DNA of 64,000 nt from Hyphomicrobiales bacterium (GTDB taxonomy: Bacteria > Pseudomonadota > Alphaproteobacteria > Rhizobiales > Rhizobiaceae): positions 269,781 to 333,780 of the forward strand of contig UEGR01000013.1 of NCBI GenBank assembly GCA_900465685.1. The letters run 5' to 3'. A program made the position numbers and the translations under genes. Shown here one piece after another: positions 35,069 to 43,452 of the stretch. How positions within the stretch are numbered: position 1 is the stretch's first letter; each line of letters starts with the position of its first letter. The notes beneath the pieces are model-generated. The model saw only the letters and a list, made by a program, of their open reading frames with translations, was not told where the DNA came from and made no database searches.

Positions 35069-36964
35069 ATGAAAACTTCGATAGCAACGGTTTCGATCAG
35101 TGGTGATCTGCCGCAAAAGCTCGAAGCTATCGCCAAAGCCGGCTTCGACGGTGTGGAGATTTTCGAGAACGACTTTCTCACTTTTGATGAAAGCCCGCGT
35201 CAGGTTGGCCGTATGGCGCGTGATCTCGGACTAGAGATCACGCTGTTTCAGCCTTTCCGTGATTTTGAGGGCATGCCGGAGCCGTTGCGCAGTCGCACTT
35301 TCGACCGCGCCGAGCGCAAATTCGATCTGATGCAGGAGCTTGGCACCGATCTTGTTCTTGTGTGCTCGAATATATCGCCGGTTGCTATGGGCGGCCTTGA
35401 TCGGGCAGCCGATGACTTCCGCGAGCTTGGCGAGCGGGCAGCGCGCCGCAATTTGCGCGTGGGTTACGAAGCGCTCGCCTGGGGTCGCCACATTAACGAT
35501 CATCGCGATGCCTGGGAGATTGTGCGCCGGGCAGACCATCCCAATGTCGGTCTGATCCTCGACAGCTTTCATACGCTTGCGCGCAAGATCGACGTGAATT
35601 CGATCCGCTCCATTCCAAAGGAAAAACTCTTCATCGTTCAGATGGCCGACGCCCCGCTGATCGATATGGATCTGCTTTATTGGAGCCGTCACTATCGCAA
35701 CATGCCGGGTGAGGGTGACCTGCCGGTTCTGGATTTCATGCGCGCCGTGGCCGCGACCGGTTATGACGGCTATTTCTCGCTGGAGATTTTCAACGATCAG
35801 TTCCGCGGTGGATTGCCGGCGTCCATCGCGGCTGATGGCCGACGCTCGTTGATTTATCTTGGCGATCAGGTGCGTCGCGTGGAACCTGAAAACCGGCTGA
35901 CTGTGACCGATATGCCGGCGAGAGCGAAAGTGGAGCGCGTCAGCTTCATCGAGTTTACGGCCCATGCCGATAGCGCCGATAGGCTTGCATCGGTGCTGGG
36001 CGCCTTGGGCTTTCAGCTCGCGGGCAAGCACAAAACCAAGGATGTGGCGCTCTATCGTCAAGGCGAGATCAATCTGGTCGTCAATACCGATATACGCGGC
36101 TTTGCAAGCTCGGCCTATGCTGTTCACGGCACAACGGCCTATGCCATGGGCCTTGTCGTCGATGATGCTGCAGCCGCGCAAGCAAGAGCAGTTGCATTGG
36201 GAGCGGAGCCATTTAAACAGCCGCTCGACCCCGGCGAGATCGGCATGCCAGCGATACGCGGTGTTGGCGGTGGCCTCATCTATTTCCTTGATGAAAAGAC
36301 CGATCTAGGTCGTATCTTCGATATAGAATTCGAACCTGTCGCGGAGGCTGGCAGCTTTCATGGGGTGGGGTTGACCCATATCGACCATGTCGCGCAAACG
36401 ATGAAGTTCGATGAGCTTTTGACCTGGCTTCTGTTCTACACGTCGCTTACGGAATCCCGGAAATCGCCTATGGTTGATATTGTCGATCCGGGCGGCGTCG
36501 TGCGCAGTCAGGTTGTTGAAAATGACAGTGGCTCGCTGCGGATTACGCTTAATGGTGCTGAGAACCGCCGCACATTGGCTGGTCGGTTCATTGCAGAAAC
36601 CTTCGGTTCCGGTATTCAGCATCTGGCATTTGCCACCGACGATATTTTTGCGACAGCTGCAGCGCTGAAAGCCAACGGCTTTCATACGCTGGAAATTTCG
36701 CCCAACTACTATGATGATCTCGAAGCGAGGCTCGGCCTCGATCCGGATTTCACGGATAAGCTCAAAGCCGCCAATGTGCTCTATGATCGCGATGAAACCG
36801 GCGAATATTTTCAGCTCTATAGTCCAACCGACGATCAGGGTTTTTTCTTCGAAGTTGTGCAGCGGCGCAGCTATAAGGGCTATGGCGCTGTGAATGCCAT
36901 CTTCCGCATTGCAGCGCTTCGGCGCTATCTGAGGCCCGATGGCATGCCCAGGATGATGCTCTGA
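35069..36964 (+). CDS. quiC: QuiC-type 3-dehydroshikimate dehydratase fused to HPPD-like VOC domain
   Basis: A 631-residue fusion. The N-terminal TIM-barrel (1-~265) has the dehydroshikimate dehydratase metal ligands E134, D165, Q191 and E239, plus H168. These convert 3-dehydroshikimate to protocatechuate. The C-terminal part (~285-631) is a two-module VOC domain like 4-hydroxyphenylpyruvate dioxygenase and keeps an apparent metal triad: H440 (HIDHVAQ), H518 (GIQHLAF) and E595 (FFFEVVQ). This matches the architecture of Pseudomonas QuiC1. It ends the shikimate island and has AGGAGAG upstream. Confidence 0.9.
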   Translation: MKTSIATVSISGDLPQKLEAIAKAGFDGVEIFENDFLTFDESPRQVGRMARDLGLEITLFQPFRDFEGMPEPLRSRTFDRAERKFDLMQELGTDLVLVCSNISPVAMGGLDRAADDFRELGERAARRNLRVGYEALAWGRHINDHRDAWEIVRRADHPNVGLILDSFHTLARKIDVNSIRSIPKEKLFIVQMADAPLIDMDLLYWSRHYRNMPGEGDLPVLDFMRAVAATGYDGYFSLEIFNDQFRGGLPASIAADGRRSLIYLGDQVRRVEPENRLTVTDMPARAKVERVSFIEFTAHADSADRLASVLGALGFQLAGKHKTKDVALYRQGEINLVVNTDIRGFASSAYAVHGTTAYAMGLVVDDAAAAQARAVALGAEPFKQPLDPGEIGMPAIRGVGGGLIYFLDEKTDLGRIFDIEFEPVAEAGSFHGVGLTHIDHVAQTMKFDELLTWLLFYTSLTESRKSPMVDIVDPGGVVRSQVVENDSGSLRITLNGAENRRTLAGRFIAETFGSGIQHLAFATDDIFATAAALKANGFHTLEISPNYYDDLEARLGLDPDFTDKLKAANVLYDRDETGEYFQLYSPTDDQGFFFEVVQRRSYKGYGAVNAIFRIAALRRYLRPDGMPRMML

Positions 36965-37012
36965 GGCAATATCGCGATACGACCACGAGCTACTGCCTGA
37001 ATATTTCAGTTA

Positions 37013-37044
37013 CGCGCCGCAAACATTTAAGTGTTTGCGGCGCG
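37013..37044 (+). terminator. Terminator after quiC
   Basis: A perfect 13-bp stem CGCGCCGCAAACA / TGTTTGCGGCGCG with a 6-nt loop, followed by TTTCATTATT. It closes the shikimate island. Confidence 0.8.
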
Positions 37045-37105
37045 TTTCATTATTATGGAAAACTATTTTAAGTCGGCTCGATGGGCTAATAGAACCTTCC
37101 TTGAT

Positions 37106-37130
37106 AAATTCTATATAAATTATAGATTTT
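37106..37130. promoter_or_regulatory. AT-rich palindrome upstream of the flavoprotein operon
   Basis: AAA-T-TCTATA-TAAAT-TATAGA-T-TTT, a dyad of 6+3 pairs around a 5-bp centre, 19 bp before the flavoprotein ATG. Its position overlapping the likely -10/transcription start suggests a repressor operator. Confidence 0.4.
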
Positions 37131-37148
37131 TCGCGAATGCGAGAGACC

Positions 37149-38711
37149 ATGACCAAAAATACGTTAGAAATATCAACGGATGTGCTTGTTGTTGGAGGAG
37201 GGCCAGCGGGTTGCTGGGCCGCGTGGAATGCTGCCGCAAACGGTGCGAGCGTCGTACTCGTAGAGAAGGGTTATGTTGGCACGAGCGGTGCTACCGCTGC
37301 CGGGAACACGACGACAATCTACACACGTCGCGGGACTGCCGAACGGAGCGCGACGGTCACACAGAGGGTGCGGTTGGGGCAGGGTTTTGCCGAGCAGGAG
37401 CGCATTGAGCGCGTGCTCGACCGGACATATGAGAACCTCGATTTGCTCGCTCAGTGGGGCTACGACTTCCCAACTTATGAAGATGGAACACCCTATCGCG
37501 GCATGCTGCGGGGACCCGACTATCTGCGGTTTATGCGGCAGAAGCTCATCAAGGCGCGTGTCCAGATCATCGACCATTGCCCGATCGAAGAACTGCTTGT
37601 GTCGGATGGAGTGGTTGCAGGTGCCATTGCGCGATATCGGCGATCTGGTGAAACTCTGCATATCCGTTCAGGTGCAGTTGTGATCGCTACGGGCGGCTGT
37701 GCTTTTCGAAGTGGTGCGCTTGGCACCAACAACCTCACTGGCGATGGTTATCTTATGGCTGCGGAAGCGGGTGCCGTTCTTTCCGGCATGGAATTTTCTG
37801 CGCAGTTTGGCATTTCTCCCGCCTATTCAAGTGTGACGAAAGGCGTTGTCTATTTCTGGGGCACGTTCAGTGACGAACAAGGCAATGAACTTTCTGCGGC
37901 AGGGGATCGCCAAAGCGTTGTCGCGCGAGAACTGATCAAGGGCCCGGTCTACGCGGTGCTGGACAAAGCGCCGCCCCGCCTTCAAGAGGGCTTTCGCCGA
38001 GGGCAGCCGAACATTTTTGTTCCCTTCGACCGCATGGGGATTGACCCATTCACGCAACGTTTTCCCATCACCCTTCGTCATGAGGGCACGGTTCGCGGAA
38101 CAGGGGGCCTCAAGATTGACGGTCGTACAACGACGACAATCCCCGGTCTGTTTGCCGCCGGCGATGCCGCTTCCCGTCAGGGCATGTCTGGGGCTTCGAG
38201 CGGCGGTGGCGGACCGAACTCCAGCTGGGCGATGGCCACAGGTTCCTGGGCTGGCGAGGATGCCGCGAAGTTTGTGCAATCGCTTGGTGCAAACTGGCGC
38301 GACCGGGCTGTGCGTTCCGCCAATGCGCAGTTGAGCGAACGGGCCGATCAGGCAACTGGCGATGTCGATGCGGTTTTGGATGATGTCAAACAGCAAGTTC
38401 TTCCGTTGGATGGCGGGTTCTTCAGAAACCATGATCGTCTGGTCGCAGTTTCTGACAGGCTGACCGCACTTTGGCAGGACGAGTCCTGGCGATCGCAACG
38501 CTCAACGAAGGTGCGTGAGGTCGAAGCGCTTATCGCGACCGCTCGCTGGGCAACCCATAGCGCGCTGTTGCGTAAGGAAAGCCGTGGTTTGCAGCGTCGC
38601 ACGGATTTTCCGGAAGCAAATCCCACCATGGCGAAGCCGATCGACTCCGGTGGTGTCGACAACATCTGGGCTTCGTTCCAGAGCGCAAATCGAGTGAGTG
38701 CAGCATCATGA
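37149..38711 (+). CDS. FAD-dependent oxidoreductase, AprA/fumarate-reductase flavoprotein-like
   Basis: A 520-residue flavoprotein. The Rossmann FAD motif VVGGGPAGCWAAWNAA lies at ~14-29, and the FAD-contact FAAGDAASRQGMSGASSGGGGP in the C-terminal third. GTVRGTGGLKIDGRTTT corresponds to the region near the substrate site of the fumarate reductase/succinate dehydrogenase family. It overlaps by 4 nt a 2[4Fe-4S] ferredoxin gene, as in adenylylsulfate reductase AprA-AprB pairs, and is followed by an SsuABC/TauABC-type importer. The substrate is unknown; a role in oxidising or reducing an imported sulfur or nitrogen compound is inferred from context only. Confidence 0.85.
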   Translation: MTKNTLEISTDVLVVGGGPAGCWAAWNAAANGASVVLVEKGYVGTSGATAAGNTTTIYTRRGTAERSATVTQRVRLGQGFAEQERIERVLDRTYENLDLLAQWGYDFPTYEDGTPYRGMLRGPDYLRFMRQKLIKARVQIIDHCPIEELLVSDGVVAGAIARYRRSGETLHIRSGAVVIATGGCAFRSGALGTNNLTGDGYLMAAEAGAVLSGMEFSAQFGISPAYSSVTKGVVYFWGTFSDEQGNELSAAGDRQSVVARELIKGPVYAVLDKAPPRLQEGFRRGQPNIFVPFDRMGIDPFTQRFPITLRHEGTVRGTGGLKIDGRTTTTIPGLFAAGDAASRQGMSGASSGGGGPNSSWAMATGSWAGEDAAKFVQSLGANWRDRAVRSANAQLSERADQATGDVDAVLDDVKQQVLPLDGGFFRNHDRLVAVSDRLTALWQDESWRSQRSTKVREVEALIATARWATHSALLRKESRGLQRRTDFPEANPTMAKPIDSGGVDNIWASFQSANRVSAAS

Positions 38712-39046
38712 TTGAGATCGTTAGTGAAGATCGCTGCATCAAGTGCGATCTTTGTGTTGAGGCCTGTCCGGACGATGTGTTCGAGGCTGTTCCCGATGGC
38801 GCTCCCATCATCGTTCGGCAATCGGACTGCCAGACCTGTTTCTTGTGTGAGCTTTTTTGCCCGACAGACGCGCTCTACGTATCGCCTCTTTCCGAGGCAA
38901 TTGAAGGCGCGACAGAGAGCGAACTCATCGCACGAGGTGTGATGGGGAGCTTCCGTCGAGAGATGGGATGGAAAAATGCCAAGCCGCGCGGAACGGCTGG
39001 CGACTGGAGTTACCGGATCTTCGAGACCGGCAAAATCATACCCTGA
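38708..39046 (+). CDS. 2[4Fe-4S] ferredoxin-type subunit (AprB-like)
   Basis: A 112-residue iron-sulfur protein with two complete cysteine clusters: C10, C13, C16, C20-Pro and C41, C44, C47, C51-Pro. The C-terminal ~50 residues extend beyond a minimal ferredoxin and end with WSYRIFETGKIIP, as in AprB-like partners that wrap around the flavoprotein. The ATGA overlap with the flavoprotein gene implies a stoichiometric complex. Confidence 0.9.
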   Translation: MIEIVSEDRCIKCDLCVEACPDDVFEAVPDGAPIIVRQSDCQTCFLCELFCPTDALYVSPLSEAIEGATESELIARGVMGSFRREMGWKNAKPRGTAGDWSYRIFETGKIIP

Positions 39047-39058
39047 CTGGAGAAATGT

Positions 39059-40117
39059 ATGAGACGTTTTCTATCAACCATGCTGTTGGCTGTCGGCGTT
39101 CTAACAGCTGCGGCGGCGCCATCGCATGCAGAGGATGCGCCTGAGACTATTCGCTTTGGTGATGTGGGCTTTGGGTTCGGGACGCCATTCGGCGTTGGCC
39201 TTCAGGCTATTGCTGACGCGAAGGGCTTTATCGCCGACGAATTCAAAGGCACCTCTACCAAGATCGAGTTTACCTATTTCACGGGAACAGGCCCAGCCAT
39301 CAACGAAGCGCTGTCTAACGGTCAGCTGGACTTTGCGTCCTATGGTGCGGTTCCCAATATTATTGGCAAGGCCAATGGTCTCGATACTGTCATTCTGGCT
39401 TCCTATGGTGGCACTACGATCTTTGGTGCGTCCAGGCCGGACCTCGACATCAAGACGATTGCCGACTTGAAGGGCAAAAAAGTCGCCATCCAGAAAGCGA
39501 CAATCATTCACTGGGCGCTGATTACCGCTTTGAAGAATGCTGGCTTATCTGAAAAAGATATTACCATCGTCGATCTGAAAAATGCGGACCAGCTTGCGGC
39601 TATTGCAGCAAAGAGCGTCGATGCCGTATTCGGTGCAGACTTCCTACTTCCCCTTGAGGACAAAGGTCTGGCTAAGATCTTCTACAAATCCTCTGCTGTT
39701 GGCGCGACCGGCGACGGTTTCGGCGCATTCCTCGTCACCGACAAGTTCCGTAAAGCCTATCCGGAAGCAACGCAGAAAGTCGTGACGGGCTTTGTCAAAG
39801 CCGCGCAATGGCTGTCGGATGACAAAAACCGGGAAGAGGCATTCAGTATCTGGTCGCGGGCAGGGTCGCCAATAGAGGTCATTCGCAAGTCCAATGAAGG
39901 CGGCGAGCTTGGTAAGAAGTACAATCCGCGTCTCGATGGTTTCTTTGCGGCGCGTTATCGCAGCGGTATCGACTTCGACAAGCAGCAGAAGCTCATTAGG
40001 CATGATATCGATCTCGATACATGGGTCGATAGAAGCTACGTGGACAATGCCGTCAAGACATTGAACCTTCAGTCGTTGTGGCCTGATCGTTCCGCGACGG
40101 GTGAACTTCTGAACTGA
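39059..40117 (+). CDS. NitT/TauT/Ssu-type ABC transporter substrate-binding protein
   Basis: A 352-residue periplasmic protein with a signal peptide (MRRFLSTMLLAVGVLTAAAAPSHA). The mature part has the SsuA/TauA pattern: GLQAIADAKGFIADEF, FTYFTGTGPAINEALSNGQLDFASYG and a C-terminal RSYVDNAVKTLNLQSLWP. The family binds alkanesulfonates, taurine, nitrate, pyrimidine precursors and others. It lies 12 nt after the ferredoxin gene and so is in the same operon. Confidence 0.9.
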   Translation: MRRFLSTMLLAVGVLTAAAAPSHAEDAPETIRFGDVGFGFGTPFGVGLQAIADAKGFIADEFKGTSTKIEFTYFTGTGPAINEALSNGQLDFASYGAVPNIIGKANGLDTVILASYGGTTIFGASRPDLDIKTIADLKGKKVAIQKATIIHWALITALKNAGLSEKDITIVDLKNADQLAAIAAKSVDAVFGADFLLPLEDKGLAKIFYKSSAVGATGDGFGAFLVTDKFRKAYPEATQKVVTGFVKAAQWLSDDKNREEAFSIWSRAGSPIEVIRKSNEGGELGKKYNPRLDGFFAARYRSGIDFDKQQKLIRHDIDLDTWVDRSYVDNAVKTLNLQSLWPDRSATGELLN

Positions 40118-40130
40118 TCGGAGAAAGCTG

Positions 40131-40958
40131 ATGGCGACGTTCGAAGCTGGAGCCGACTTTAGCGTCTCCCGGAGAATGAAAGGCGAGCGACTGGCGAAAC
40201 TGCAGTCTCGCATCGCAAGCTCAGTTCTGGCCTTGACCGGGCCGGGCAGCTTGCTGGTTCTCTGGTGGATTGCGTCTGCTCATAGCTGGATTTCGCCGCA
40301 AGTACTTCCGCGTCCGGATTGGGTCTTCAATACGTTTCTGGATCTTCTGAAGGATGGGGACATATTCTCTGCCGCCGTCGTCAGCTTCCAACGCATTGCC
40401 GAGGGTTTTTTGCTTGGCGCATCCCTTGGCTTTGCGTTCGGTTTCCTGATTGGGAAATCTAAAATCGCAGAGGCCTATCTGGGGCCAAGCTTCAGAGCGC
40501 TTGCCGCAGTACCCTCACTTGGGTGGCTGCCAATACTGATCCTGCTATTCGGCATCGAAGAAAGCGTGAAGATCATCATCCTTTCTAAAGCCTGTTTCGT
40601 GCCCATGGCTATCAGTACTGCCGAAGGAGCAAGGAACATTCCTAAAGGGTTCAACGAGGTTGCCGACATTCTCGGCCTCCGTGCGCGTACCCGGTTTTTC
40701 AAGCTGACAATCCCGGCCATGGCGCCTTATATCGCGAGCGGCGTCCGACTTTCGCTCAGTCAGGCATTTGTTTCCCTGATCGTTGTGGAAATGCTCGCGG
40801 GCACTGACGGGCTTGGTTACATGATGGTCTGGGGCCGCACGCTTTTCCAGCTCGATATCGTTATTGTTGGCATGATCGTTGTGGGCGTTGTCGGCTTTGC
40901 CCTCGACCTTCTCCTGAAGCGGGCGGAAGCGCTGATGCGGAAGGGTAGCCATGTCTAA
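40131..40958 (+). CDS. NitT/TauT/Ssu-type ABC transporter permease 1
   Basis: A 275-residue permease with about six transmembrane helices and the SsuC/TauC-type loop FNEVADILGLRARTRFFKLTIPAMAPYI. CGGAGAAA lies before the ATG. It overlaps the next permease gene by 8 nt. Confidence 0.91.
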   Translation: MATFEAGADFSVSRRMKGERLAKLQSRIASSVLALTGPGSLLVLWWIASAHSWISPQVLPRPDWVFNTFLDLLKDGDIFSAAVVSFQRIAEGFLLGASLGFAFGFLIGKSKIAEAYLGPSFRALAAVPSLGWLPILILLFGIEESVKIIILSKACFVPMAISTAEGARNIPKGFNEVADILGLRARTRFFKLTIPAMAPYIASGVRLSLSQAFVSLIVVEMLAGTDGLGYMMVWGRTLFQLDIVIVGMIVVGVVGFALDLLLKRAEALMRKGSHV

Positions 40959-41721
40959 GGCTGGGTCCTCTTTGCGGGTTCCTCGTGGCGCAGTGGTGCC
41001 GCTTGCGGCGGTCGCCGTTTGGTGGGGTGGCGTATCCGCAGGGCTGATCACTGGCCCCATGGCCATTCATCCCTTGCAGGTGCTGGAGGCGCCGTTCGTT
41101 GACCCTTCTGGGCGCGAATTGTGGGCGGGGCTTTTAGCAAGCATTGTTCGCGTGATGATCGGTGGCACTATCGGGTGCATTGCTGGGCTTGCACTCGGCT
41201 ACGTGGTTGGCAGCTACCGCTGGGCCGGTTTGGCGTTTGCACCGTCTATTCATGCCGTGCGTCAGGTGGCGCTCTTTGCCTGGATACCACTGCTGACGGC
41301 ATGGTTTGGAAATGGTGAGGGCACCAAAATTGTGTTTACCGCTCTCTCGACATTTTTCCCGCTCTTTCTGGCAACAGAGCAGGGTGTGCGGCAGGTGCCG
41401 TCCTCGTTGATAGAAGTTGCCGACACATTGAATTTGCGGCGCTGGACCCGCATTCATCGGCTTTGCCTGCCGTCGGCGCTTCCGAATATCTATGTTGGTT
41501 TGCAGATTGCCGCGCTATCGGCCTGGATTGGAACTGTCGGTGCGGAATACGCCATTGGAAATGGTCGTGGATTGGGCAGCTACATTGCCAGCGCACGCGA
41601 TCAATTCCGCATGGACATTGTGATTGTCGGCGTCTTCACCTTGGCAACGGGCGGCGTCTTGCTTGCATCCATCATCCGCCGTGTCACATCGATTGTATCG
41701 CCCTGGAGCTCAGAGAATTGA
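40951..41721 (+). CDS. NitT/TauT/Ssu-type ABC transporter permease 2
   Basis: A 256-residue permease with the EAA-type loop LIEVADTLNLRRWTRIHRLCLPSALPNI. Two different permease genes imply a heterodimeric channel, whereas SsuC and TauC are usually single. Its TGA overlaps the ATPase ATG by one base (TGATG). Confidence 0.9.
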   Translation: MSKAGSSLRVPRGAVVPLAAVAVWWGGVSAGLITGPMAIHPLQVLEAPFVDPSGRELWAGLLASIVRVMIGGTIGCIAGLALGYVVGSYRWAGLAFAPSIHAVRQVALFAWIPLLTAWFGNGEGTKIVFTALSTFFPLFLATEQGVRQVPSSLIEVADTLNLRRWTRIHRLCLPSALPNIYVGLQIAALSAWIGTVGAEYAIGNGRGLGSYIASARDQFRMDIVIVGVFTLATGGVLLASIIRRVTSIVSPWSSEN

Positions 41722-42458
41722 TGAACGCCCTTTCAATCGAACATGTCAGCAAGTCCTTTATTCTCGATGGCGCACCTCGACCCGTATTGAAGGATATCAA
41801 TTTTCAGGTCGGGCACAACGAGATCATATCCATTGTCGGTGCGTCGGGCTGCGGAAAATCCACTTTGCTGCGGCTGATTATCGGACTGGATGGTGACTAT
41901 CGCGGGTCGATTACGCGTGGCGACACAGACAAAACATCACCGACAAAGATCGGTATGGTCTTTCAGGATCATCGCTTGTATCCGTGGCTGACTGTCGAGG
42001 GCAATGTCGAGTTGGCTTTCGACAAGTCTGATCTTCCGCCCGCATCCAAGCGCGAAAGAGTACAGCATTACCTCGCGCTTGTTGGTCTCAGCGACTATGC
42101 GAAGGCCTATCCGAAGCAGCTTTCAGGTGGGATGGCGCAGCGCGCGGCGATAGCCAGAGCGCTGGCGCAGGAACCCGATATTCTGCTTATGGATGAACCT
42201 TTCGGTGCCTTGGATTCCATCCTGCGGATGCGTCTTCAAGATGAACTTTTGTCTATCTGGGAGAAGAATAAGGTCTCCATCATCATCGTCACGCATGATG
42301 TGGAAGAAGCGCTTTATCTCGCTGACCGGGTTTTGATCATGGAGCCTAATCCCGGTCGGGTGCGTGATGTGTTCGATGTCGGATTACCGCGTCCGCGCGA
42401 CCGCAGCGCGCCCATATTGGCTGATCTGAAAAAGCGCTGCCTTGCAATGCTGGTTTGA
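41721..42458 (+). CDS. NitT/TauT/Ssu-type ABC transporter ATPase
   Basis: A 245-residue ATPase with Walker A GASGCGKST, MVFQDHRLYPWL, signature LSGGMAQRAA and Walker B ILLMDEPFGALD. The start at 41721 is fixed by the TGATG junction; in-frame sequence upstream lies inside the permease gene. Confidence 0.92.
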   Translation: MNALSIEHVSKSFILDGAPRPVLKDINFQVGHNEIISIVGASGCGKSTLLRLIIGLDGDYRGSITRGDTDKTSPTKIGMVFQDHRLYPWLTVEGNVELAFDKSDLPPASKRERVQHYLALVGLSDYAKAYPKQLSGGMAQRAAIARALAQEPDILLMDEPFGALDSILRMRLQDELLSIWEKNKVSIIIVTHDVEEALYLADRVLIMEPNPGRVRDVFDVGLPRPRDRSAPILADLKKRCLAMLV

Positions 42459-42516
42459 ACCGCTGCAGGCCTTCTAAATCACGATCTTCCAAGCTGCCTG
42501 CACACCGCTCTGCATA

Positions 42517-42535
42517 GTTCCGAATATGAACGGAA
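42517..42535. promoter_or_regulatory. Inverted repeats upstream of the first DeoR gene
   Basis: GTTCCGAATATGAACGGAA contains two overlapping dyads (GTTC-N7-GAAC and TTCCG-N8-CGGAA) 51 bp before the DeoR-family ATG. It is a candidate autoregulatory operator. Confidence 0.3.
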
Positions 42536-42585
42536 TCGCTTGACTCGCTCAAAACGATCATTAATGTTCACATTGGGAGCAGGAC

Positions 42586-43359
42586 ATGAGCGAAGCAAGA
42601 ACACGTTTTCCGCAGGAACGTCACCGGCAGATGATGGACGTCATCGCCGACGCAAAGCGTATTGGCACCTCGGATCTGGCTGGCATCATGGGTGTTTCGC
42701 TTCCGACATTGCGTCGTGATCTCATCACGCTGGAACAAGCCGGGTTGATCCTGAGAATTCACGGCGGCGTCGTTGCCCGCGGTGCGGGCGAGAGTGTTGC
42801 CGAGCCGATGTTTCTGGAAAAGCTGCGCATAAGCCAGAGCGCCAAGGCGCGGATTGGCGAAGCAGCTGCTGCTTATGTTGCCAATAATTCCACCGTTATT
42901 CTTGATTCCGGCACGACAGCGCTTTCTGTCGCGCGCGCGCTTGCGGGCAGGGCGATCACGCTTGTAACGATGGACCTGAAGATTGCCGAAGCGGCGGCTG
43001 TTGGCGCAACGGAAGTGCATATCATCGGCGGCCGGGTCAGAAATGACTATTATTCGCTCATCGGGGCCTGGGCCACGGAAACGCTGCGCCATATCCGCGC
43101 CGATTGTTTCTTTCTGTCCGCCGACTGTGTCGATCTTGACGGTGTTTCCACGTCTACCGTCGAGGAAGCAGAAGTGAAGCGCGCAGCAATCGACATTGCG
43201 CAAAAGACGATACTTGTCGCCGATCAGCGTAAACTTGAATGCCGCAGTTTTGCGCCGGTTTGTGGGTTGCAGGATTTGAGCGGCTTTATCACCGATATTG
43301 GTTTCGAAGGCTCTTTGCAGCCTTATCGCGACCAACTGCCTTTTCTGGAAACCGTTTAA
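42586..43359 (+). CDS. DeoR/GlpR-family transcriptional regulator (first)
   Basis: A 257-residue DeoR-family protein. The N-terminal HTH contains TSDLAGIMGVSLPTLRRDLITLEQAGLILRIHGG (residues ~25-60), followed by a DeoR C-terminal sensor domain with LDSGTTALSVAR. Such domains sense phosphorylated sugars. It leads, on the same strand, into the permease/peptidase/kinase/importer genes and is probably their repressor. It parallels SgcR of the E. coli sgc operon. Confidence 0.9.
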   Translation: MSEARTRFPQERHRQMMDVIADAKRIGTSDLAGIMGVSLPTLRRDLITLEQAGLILRIHGGVVARGAGESVAEPMFLEKLRISQSAKARIGEAAAAYVANNSTVILDSGTTALSVARALAGRAITLVTMDLKIAEAAAVGATEVHIIGGRVRNDYYSLIGAWATETLRHIRADCFFLSADCVDLDGVSTSTVEEAEVKRAAIDIAQKTILVADQRKLECRSFAPVCGLQDLSGFITDIGFEGSLQPYRDQLPFLETV

Positions 43360-43384
43360 CGGGCGCCTCGGGGGAGGAACTGAA

Positions 43385-43417
43385 ATGCTAATCGCCAAAC
43401 ACGTTTTCGCCCGCTAA
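43385..43417 (+). other. Ten-codon micro-ORF with strong Shine-Dalgarno and hairpin
   Basis: ATG-CTA-ATC-GCC-AAA-CAC-GTT-TTC-GCC-CGC-TAA follows GGGGGAGGAACTGAA. Its stop codon forms the loop of a 6-bp hairpin GCCCGC-TAA-GCGGGC (43409-43423). It could be a leader peptide or the remnant of a deleted gene start; translation is not demonstrated. Confidence 0.35.
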
Positions 43418-43452
43418 GCGGGCCAAGGCAACCAGCGCAGGGGAGAGCGCCA

